Assembly: GCF_963966145.1 (NCBI RefSeq) | Contig: NC_091046.1 | Span: 29,698,001 to 29,762,000, forward strand | Direction of reading: 5' to 3' | Source of the DNA: Tenebrio molitor | Lineage: Eukaryota; Arthropoda; Insecta; Coleoptera; Tenebrionidae | DNA length: 64,000 bases | In this document: positions 56,279 through 64,000 of the stretch, in pieces | How the letters are laid out: every line of letters begins with the position of its first letter | Position numbering within the stretch: the stretch's first letter is position 1 | Made by a program: the position numbers and the translations under genes | Notes under the pieces: model-generated | Databases searched by the model: none | What the model was told of the DNA's origin: nothing | The model's input: only the letters and a program-made list of their open reading frames with translations

Positions 56279-59200
56279 TTAACCGCCTCCGCTTCCCAAT
56301 TCTTCTTCATACTGTTTACGGAAACAATCACCAACGGGGAAAAAGTCCCAACATCGTTGTTGGTACATATTCCATACGTAAGTTTCTTGACCTGTGTATT
56401 CTGTGTCTGGTTTGTTGATCAGATGCATAAGGAAAAACCTAAAATAAAACATTGTTACTATTCATCTCTTATTTGACGTAAAGGCGGCCTTACACCAAGG
56501 CAACATGTAGCTCACAACATTTTTTAGTAATGTTGCCGGTCATTACCAAAAAATGTTACGTGCTACATGTTGCCTTTGTGTAAGGCCACCTTAAGACAAT
56601 AATGGAGGGTAAATTTATTTTTATTATTAAAAATATTCAATAAGGCGAGGGCCAATTACAGAATACTTATAAGGCATTCACGATCTTTTTGGGACCGAGT
56701 TGGCTATGACCATCTAGTGATTTTGTTGGCAGTACCTCGGTGATAACTACATTCCCTAAAGGAAATTGACACTTTTTGTGTTAAGGCGCGTCCAGACTAT
56801 ATAACAAAACATGTTATATAGCAAAGTTATACAACTTGTTAGAAAAACGAAAGAAAAAATGTTATATAACGCAGTGTTTTATAACATTTTTCTTGTTTTA
56901 TAACATGTTTTATGTTATCCATCAGTTGTCGGTAAAGATCAAACGATGTTTTAAAACACTGTTTTATAACATGTTCAGACTTGTCCACACTGGACAACAT
57001 GTTATTGAAACATTTCCGATTTCCGTTATAAGGTATTCAAAATCAGAACTTGTCATTCTTATAAAGTTTTTGAAACTACCATCGCACCGAATTTCACCTG
57101 TTAATGGGTCCACATCATCTTTTGTAAGATCCCCCAAAAGATCTGTACCACTATATCGTTTTCGCGCTGTTAAAGATGGTCGTACCCAAAATCTTCGTGT
57201 GCATTTAGTGCCATTTTACATACTGAGCTGCGGTACATTTTGTTATAAAAATCTTGTTATATAATCTAGATGCTCATGTTAAAAAACATAAAATTCTAAC
57301 AAGTTACACAGCATAGTTTTATAACAAATATGTTGTATAACATTGCTATATATAGTCGTTTTCAACGACATCCGTGCTGTCAGTGTCATTTTTAATATGT
57401 TGGTGCAGATTGTACACACAAATTCATAACCAGAATTCACAGTATAAGCAAATTCCAGTTAAAAAAAATGTCAAACAAGAAATTGAGGTTATGGTAAAAG
57501 AAAATTGCTACTTCGTGAAACATCAACAACAAATAATAAAACTCAGTCTTCAACATTGTGTAAAAGATGGTTAAACTAGGTCATCCTTGGAATTCAAATC
57601 AGACTACATATTTTCTTTGATTTGTTTGAAATTATAGAAAATAATTTGAATTTGTCAATTTGCCGAGTCAAGCTAAATTGCCAAGTTAGGAAATTCAAAA
57701 TTACTAAACTGAAACAGCAGGTAATGCCAACATACTGTCATTGTGACAGCATGGATGTCACTGAAAACGACTATAACATGTTTTGTTATATAGTCTGGAC
57801 GCGCCTTTAGGTTAGGTTGTTTTCAGTTTAGGGTTATATTTTCTAAATAGGTACATTGTTGCCGGATCTCTTAAATCTGGTCTGTCCTTTTTTAATTAAA
57901 TTAAATCTTTTAATAGAAATTTTTTATCGTAATAAAATTAATTTGGCAATTTTGTTGACTGTTCCTTTGACGGAAATTTAAATTATTTTTACACACTTAA
58001 TAGTTTTTTAGTTTCTTACGAATATTAAAATAATAAATCTGGCAATGCGGTGGCAAGAAAATGTCGAACAGACACTGACAGGAAAAAAAGTTGTATCCGT
58101 TGCATCACTGAGTCAGTTAGTCCAACATGAAAAGAAAAAATCATAGCCAACTCGGTCCCAAAAAGATCGTGAATGCCAATATAAATTTAAAAAAAATGCG
58201 AGCGAATCGATACAAAAAAACCACACAAATACTAAAATCCACAGATTTTACAGGATCAAGTAAACCAATGAAATCAACCAATCGAATTATGAGTGAATTT
58301 ACACGTATTAAATAGAGACGAGAATTTCATCAGAAATTTGTACCGAAAAAATATTAGCATGAGATGATTTGAAGATAGTGTTAAGCTTTTCATATTATTT
58401 TATGATCTTCTAAAATAATAACTAACATGTAATTGGCTAAATTGTGTTCCTGCTGAACATGAGTGTCAAATCCGTGAGGCACTTTATCAAAATACTCTTT
58501 TCCCATTCCACATATAAAACAATTAGATTCCATATCTTCTTTAACACTTTCTAATTGATCACGGAGTTCACCAAAAGCATCGATGATCAAACCTGTAATA
58601 AATCACGTAGCATTTAATACATTTTAGATAGTTTATTTATTATTAATTACCCTGAATGATAGCCAACAAAATGACGATGACAAAGAAGAAGAAAGTGATA
58701 TCAAACATTATACGATATACTTCGTAATCGTCACCATCAGGTGGCTCGATTTCATCACCTATACCACCACCAGCTCTTACTCCTTTATACAGATGGAATA
58801 CGAAACACTGAAAGTGAGATTAATTTTAAATTCTGTATAAATGAATAAAATAAAAATCATACTGTTAACATATCGTGACACTTTTTATCTACTTCTTCGT
58901 CTTCTTCTTGCACATAAAACTTCCTGAAGAAGTTAAATGCGATTACTGTGTAAATATACACAATGATGGTGAGCAACATCACAGTTAAAACTAATTGCTT
59001 GCCATTGTGCGTTACTGACTGTAAAATCGTACGTAAAGTTTTAAAACCAACAGCAACGTCTAGTAAATGAGCAGCGAAGAAGAAATTATTAAAGTTGCCC
59101 AGTATCGAAAAAATAAAGTACCACAGAGAATACAAGAATGAATTATCTGTAATAGTTACACCAGATTTCCAAATTTGATATCGCCAGTCAATATTAATAA

Positions 59201-62200
59201 TGCTGAAAAATAAAATATTAAATCACAGCGCTTAAGATCGGAAGGACGAATTGAGACATACAAGTAAATAAAACTCTTTCCTTCATCAGATTCTTGCTGC
59301 TGGAATGATGTTTTTTCCATACCAAGCAGATTACTGATCGAATCGAAGTCGTAAGTTTCGCTATATTTTTGGCGTACTTTCTTCTTTACAAATTTATCCC
59401 AATAATTTACAGGAAATGATCTGATAAAATAATATTCCAAGCAACTAACCATTAAAATTGGATGAAACTTACTTAGCAGAAATCACTAATTTATCCCAGT
59501 GCGATTTTAGATCGTCATCCTCTGGCTGCTCAGCAATGTACAAACCTTCAAATTCTAGTCGTCTTGCAATTTCTTTTTCTCTTTTAAATATAGCTAGAGG
59601 TACTTTCAAGTTGTAATAAGCAATTAACATGGCCAGAGAAACTACTGAATGTAAAATTGCAGCTAACCGCATAACGTGTGCCATGTAATAAAAGTCCTCA
59701 TCCACGTGAACCAATTCTAAAGGATCTTCTTCGTCTTCACCAGATTCACCAGAACCGGCACTACTACCTTCTGCGGAACCTTCAATTATATCAGGTATTC
59801 CTTTACTTCCACTGCCCTCTGCGTCGTCATTTAGTGTTGAAACCTATGGACAGATAACATTATAAAATCAGTTTAAAATGAAGTAGAAGATAAAAAATAA
59901 CTACATATTGTGGATATTATTACGAAAAAATTAGCAGATTCCAAATTACCCTGTAAAAGAGAAGCATGAAATTGATACAGAAGGCGAGAACCAGTGCGAC
60001 GTATTTCAGATTATAAAAGTTTCTGGCTAAGAACGACACGGCACGATGGCTATAAGCTCCGAAATTAATTTGTGAAACGGCTGATGGTTCAGTGATGACA
60101 GGTTGTTTCGATTCCGATTCAATAGCTTGCATTGCTGCTTGCTGTGCAGCTTGCGCTTCAACTTTTTCTTGAGCAGCTCTTTTGGCTTGTTCCCCACTAA
60201 AATTAAACGGAAATTTGTGAGTGCCGAATACTTGATTCGTAAATAATTTACCCCAAAAGGTCAGATAAAGATAATGGTACTTCTGGAGCTTCCACTTCAG
60301 CGTGTTCACCGTCTTCTTCAGGTGTAGTTTCACCTTCACCTTCGGCTGAAGATGGTTGGCTCGTTGTAGGCGATTCGTGAGCAGCCATTTTATATCTGAA
60401 AATCATTTTATATTACAACTCTACAATGAACATTTTTGAACGTACTGTCCATTATCTTCTTTTGTTATATCTAATCCAAATGCCTGCATTTGCGTATTCT
60501 GCTCTTCCGTGGACGGTAATGCCGGTAACACCCTAGTCAAGCCAACTTTCTCTTCTTCTTCTTTAATTTCCACAACAGGTTCTTCAACAGGGCCTCTCAT
60601 CAAAGATAATAAAACGCCGAAAATGTACTTGAAGATAATTGCTACGCCAAATCCGGAATAGTAAAACGCGTACATAATCATTCTAAAGAAACCAATAAAT
60701 AATTCTGGAATAGTCATTTGTTGCATTTCGGCAATTTTATGCTTGATATTGGAAGGACTGAGAGCCGAAAGACCGTACGCGATGCCCTCTTTTACGGATT
60801 GATATCCTCTACGAATTGGATCTTTTCCTCGTTCTTCGTCATCGACATTCATGTAGCTGTAACTGGCAGCACGAGTAGGACCTCCCCCTCCAGAATCTTC
60901 AACCGCCATCAAGCCACTAGCATGCTGCATTTCAAAAATAGCATCCTCGCAAAAGTTGATAAATGCTTCTAACTTTTCTTTGTCACCACCTTCTGTCACA
61001 ATTGAATAGAAGAATGCGCGTTTTGACTCCTGAAAATGCAAATAAGGTAGAATAAATTTTACATTCTTTAAAAAATGTATATTCTCATATATTTTCCGTA
61101 TTCTCATATTCAGCAGAAACGGGAAAATCCGTACTTTTGACAAAATAATTTTAAGCTAGGTTCATAACTTTACGTTTGTTTGTCTCAAGGCCGTTGACCA
61201 ATAGCAAGAAAGACATCTTGTAGGTTTGTCCGTTTAAATCGAAATGTTGATTAAGGTTCAAATTCGTCAAGATTTATCCCATATTAATTCGTTGATAGAT
61301 TAACACGTGGTTGTCTATTGTTTAGTAAACAACTGGTTAAGCGATATTATAAAAAATAATAATACCCGACACCGAATTATAAAATATGCGGGGTGATGGA
61401 GGACTGTTTAAGTTGGTAACACTGGATCGTATTTTAAATCGTATAACAGGAGTAACTTCCGGTTGTTGGTGGCTTGTCGTTGTTAATGCTATACCTATAT
61501 CAGATATGTATGTGTCAAATAAACCAACAAAACATATCCAGTTGCAGTATTATAAATAACCGAATTAAAACATTTTCTTAATTGTACTGCCAACTTAAAC
61601 AGTCCTTCTTGATTACCCGGTACTTAGCTCTTTTTTTTAATTCCTTTTATTTTGCTCTGCATAATATTGTGGCAGCAATACGTATATTACGAAACATTAT
61701 AAAATGTTTCTACGATAAACTCAGTTCTTCAACCTTGTCCGTCAAGAGATCAAGGGAACGGATGAACCGATCCGCTTCACTGTGCTTTTAAAAGCCATGG
61801 TTTGGAGTGTATACTCCGTACGGTGATAGATTGCACGTTTTTAAATTCTAGTTCCAAAACATAAAGCAGTGAAAAATACTAAACTCTCCATCTCAATTGT
61901 TTCACGTTATGTAGAAAACCATTGTATCCCTGCAGATTAATTCCCGCCAAACCGGTTTCTGTGTCTGTCTTCTGTCAAAAAACGTGCAATCTACCAGAGT
62001 ACGGAGTTTACCAGTGTTTCCACTGCTGCGACGCTCGAACAAGTGACGTCCCCACTCCTACCGTTACCATTGCGCATCCGAATCTCAGCGGCCATCTAAC
62101 ATTTGACGAGCAGTAGCTTTAGATGTTTTTTACGTATGTTTGAACCTTATGTAACCGATTACAGTCAATAACATATACTATTTTTTCTTCAAACCTTCGT

Positions 62201-63990
62201 AACAAATTATTTAAGACATGTTAAGAAACCACGTAGGAATTTCAAATGATTTAGCTAGTTTACTTTGCAGCCGCTCATCAGCGGAGATAATAACTTCACG
62301 AACGCCCTCATCGGGGATAATAACTTCACGGACGCTCCTCAACGGAGATAATAACTTCACGGACGCAGGTCACCTCGTTAGATGCCATGACAATGAAGTG
62401 ACACTTTAGCATTATCAGTGCAGCAGTGCAATGTCATATTTTACGGACGTTTGAAGAAAAACATGTTTTTTTGTTCGACACTGTCAGAATTTGAGAATTT
62501 TCTCTTATGTGAACGGATTTTGATAAATTTCACAACTTGTCAAAACGAAACGTCAAGCTAATTTTAAAGATTTTAAGCGATTTGGAGCCTTTAAAGGGCT
62601 CGTCGAACAAAAAAACGTTGTATTCCACACGTTCGTGTGTAAATTGGGCCTTTTTTGGCACTCGTGGGCCTTTAAAACGCTCGTTTCACTCGCGTTTTAA
62701 AATGGCCCACTCGTGCCAAAAAAAGCCCAAATTACACACAAACTCGTCAAATAAACTACTATTAAATGACAATTAAGAAAGCAACACAACTTACCTTAAT
62801 TTGGGGTTTCTCCCACTGTTCTATATTTGATTCCTTAATTTCGAAATAGACTCTTTCAATGCGTTTACTGCCTCCTAGAATTTCAATGCGTCCTAAGAAT
62901 GGTTCGAAATAATTTAATACGGATCCAGCCGTCTCTAAAAATCTTGCCAATCTTGGTTCATTTGGCATGTGTTCTGAAAGATTTGTCAGTAAAACTGCCA
63001 AATTAAAACCGATTTCCTTAGCTGGTTCGTGGAACCGATCGATGAATCCCATATAATCTATTTTACCATCGTGATTAACTTCACAACAAGCCAACAAGAA
63101 GTCAATTTCTTCCCTAAAAACAAAATACTTTTAAAATGTCACCGCGATGTACAATTTAAAGAAACTAACGAAGTGTAGCTTTTCTGCTGTTCCATTTTTT
63201 CTTTAAAATCTTTGGGATATACCCATCCGTCACTATTAATATCAATTTCGAGGAAGCTAGGAGAAGAAGTCAGATCTTTCAGTTTCAAGAACATATCAAA
63301 GTATTTAAGAATTAGTTCTACATTAGATGCACTCTCCACCAGCGTGTCAACCATCTGTTTTCCGATAGTGCCATTAACAACGTTACCTTCAAGCATTGAA
63401 AGCATCATAGTAATCATATCTTTTTGTAAATTCAGTAATTCTTTAAGTAAATCAACTTGACTAGAATGTTTTGATAATTTATCTTGCATGTGAGAAAACA
63501 AGAAAAGGAAACCACCAACGGCGTCCCACAATCTGTTAAATAAAGTGTCAATAATTCATTAAAAAAATGTTGAAGTGTACAACATACCTAGAATGTGCCA
63601 AAGCTTGTTGATTAAGAGGGCAAGGACCTTGAATGACTTCAGTGAGCGTGTTGAATACTTGACTAGCAACTCCGATGGCTTTGAAAAAGTTAGCTTTACC
63701 CGCCGGATCAATAAGTTCTTTGCTAGAATAGTGCCAATAGAAGTCCATTATCGATTCTTGAAGACGAAGTAGGTAATCTACCGTGCAGATTACGACATTT
63801 ACTGTAGTGGTATTACCAGCTTGGGTACGTAAATAATTCTGCCATTCTATAATTACAAATTATTAATAATACGTTGTTATTATGTTCAAGACTTTGATAC
63901 CTAAATTGTGCCCTTCACAGGTTAGTTGAATGAATCGGAATAATGCACAAGTAAATTCAGCATCGTGCATGTTCTTTTCGCCCGCGGCAC
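56279..63990 (-). CDS. RyR: Ryanodine receptor, C-terminal 1118 residues (5' part outside the window)
   Basis: Exons: 63990-63901, 63846-63588, 63532-63170, 63113-62795, 61029-60446, 60395-60252, 60196-59950, 59843-59473, 59420-59262, 59202-58863, 58807-58651, 58592-58427, 56438-56279; all GT-AG with matching phases. The protein is the calcium-release channel of the sarco/endoplasmic reticulum. Near the start are the conserved [20 protein letters not shown] region and an EF-hand pair ([27 protein letters not shown]). Transmembrane helices follow: [40 protein letters not shown], the S3-S5 block with [20 protein letters not shown], and S6 ([20 protein letters not shown]). The selectivity filter is [11 protein letters not shown] in exon 58807-58651. 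The tail ends [14 protein letters not shown]. No break is seen. The Gly after THN in the S4-S5 linker corresponds, as I recall, to a known diamide-insecticide resistance site and is Gly here. Confidence 0.97.
56480..56592. mobile_element. MITE family M4, copy in the last ryanodine receptor intron
   Basis: AAGGCGGCCTTACACCAAGG then CAACATGTAG, mirrored by CTACATGTTGCC and GTGTAAGGCCACC. TAA lies outside both ends, suggesting a 3-bp TAA duplication of Harbinger type. Same family as 3970-4100. Confidence 0.85.
56676..58176. mobile_element. Inverted-repeat element filling most of the last RyR intron
   Basis: GGCATTCACGATCTTTTTGG then GACCGAGTTGGCTATGA (56676-56712) is matched without mismatch by its inverse at 58138-58176. 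The 1.5-kb interval contains a further TIR element; no coding gene. Confidence 0.82.
56782..57809. mobile_element. TIR element nested in 56676-58176
   Basis: AAGGCGCGTCCAGACTATAT then AACAAAACATGTTATA, mirrored by TATAACATGTTTTGTTATAT then AGTCTGGACGCGCCTT. Inside, a second inverted pair at 57351-57397 and 57733-57775 (CGTTTTCAACGACATCCGTG type) is present, so at least two insertions or a compound end are involved. Confidence 0.85.
61388..61622. mobile_element. MITE family M8 in a RyR intron
   Basis: GGGGTGATGGAGGACTGTTT then AAGTTGG, mirrored by CCAACTTAAACAGTCC then TTCTTGATTACCC. Related partial copy at 50300-50402. Confidence 0.82.
61808..62012. repeat. Foldback in a RyR intron
   Basis: GTATACTCCGTACGGTGATA then GATTGCACGTTTTT, mirrored by AAAAACGTGCAATCTACC then AGAGTACGGAGTTTAC. 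Confidence 0.8.
62282..62366. repeat. Tandem repeat, three units of about 30 bp
   Basis: Units start at 62282, 62312 and 62343, each CGGRGATAATAACTTCACGR then ACGC with a CTCAT/CTCAA linker. Intronic. Confidence 0.88.
62635..62743. repeat. Long hairpin with CG-rich loop in a RyR intron
   Basis: TGTGTAAATTGGGCCTTTTT and GGCACTCGTGGGCC plus TTTAAAACGC form one arm; the inverse GCGTTTTAAA, GGCCCACTCGTGCC, AAAAAAGCCCAAATTACACA the other; the loop is about TCGTTTCACTC. Confidence 0.88.
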
Positions 63991-64000
63991 CTTAAAATAA

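Noticed and set aside
56836..57264. 142-codon open frame inside the last ryanodine receptor intron
   Set aside because: It lies within a TIR element and is built from repeated TTATATAACA-type words; composition is not protein-like.
62282..62366. CRISPR-like array
   Set aside because: Three direct repeats without distinct spacers, in an insect intron; a plain minisatellite.
62635..62743. MicroRNA precursor from the intronic hairpin
   Set aside because: Arms of nearly 50 bp with GC-rich repeat-like sequence look like a foldback element; no sign of a typical 60-80 nt precursor.

Overview
The window is an AT-rich animal nuclear genome segment, almost certainly insect and plausibly beetle. It holds three spliced host genes: a canonical poly(A) polymerase, a seven-transmembrane receptor of the secretin/adhesion type, and the 3' part of a ryanodine receptor gene whose protein reads like other insect ryanodine receptors. 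Exon boundaries were placed by hand from GT-AG signals and reading-frame phase. The remaining roughly 75% is dominated by transposable elements, many of them nested.

Layout. 1-8550: short inverted-repeat elements (MITEs) and a decayed Ty3/gypsy LTR retrotransposon on the minus strand (2118-about 5945), itself hit by a MITE. 9043-about 12650: poly(A) polymerase on the plus strand, seven coding exons, 607 residues. 12750-26720: no host gene; a 3.5 kb hAT element with an 8-bp target duplication (18083-21598), a Tc1/mariner-like relic, an isolated THAP-domain fragment, a piggyBac-like element in a TTAA site and many foldback elements. 27242-29868: the receptor gene on the minus strand, five coding exons, about 445 residues. 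30000-40450: a decayed Crypton-type tyrosine recombinase lying next to a P-element-type transposase fossil, followed by several nested TIR elements. 40459-46864: a hAT element (target duplication ATGTACAG) that carries inside it a P-superfamily element (target duplication TTGACGCG). 46865-55800: a decayed Myb/SANT-like PIF/Harbinger-type protein and further MITEs. 56279-63990: the last thirteen exons of the ryanodine receptor on the minus strand, 1118 residues including EF hands, six transmembrane helices and the GGGIGD selectivity filter; its last intron is filled with nested repeats.

The host genes show no sign of functional linkage; they are separated by transposon-rich DNA. The most interesting content is the transposon archaeology: datable nesting with exact target duplications, a perfect palindrome inside one P-element terminus, a tyrosine recombinase abutting a P-type fossil, and a recurring class of hairpins with AT-rich arms and a CG-rich centre that I cannot assign to a named family. 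No tRNA, rRNA or CRISPR array was found.
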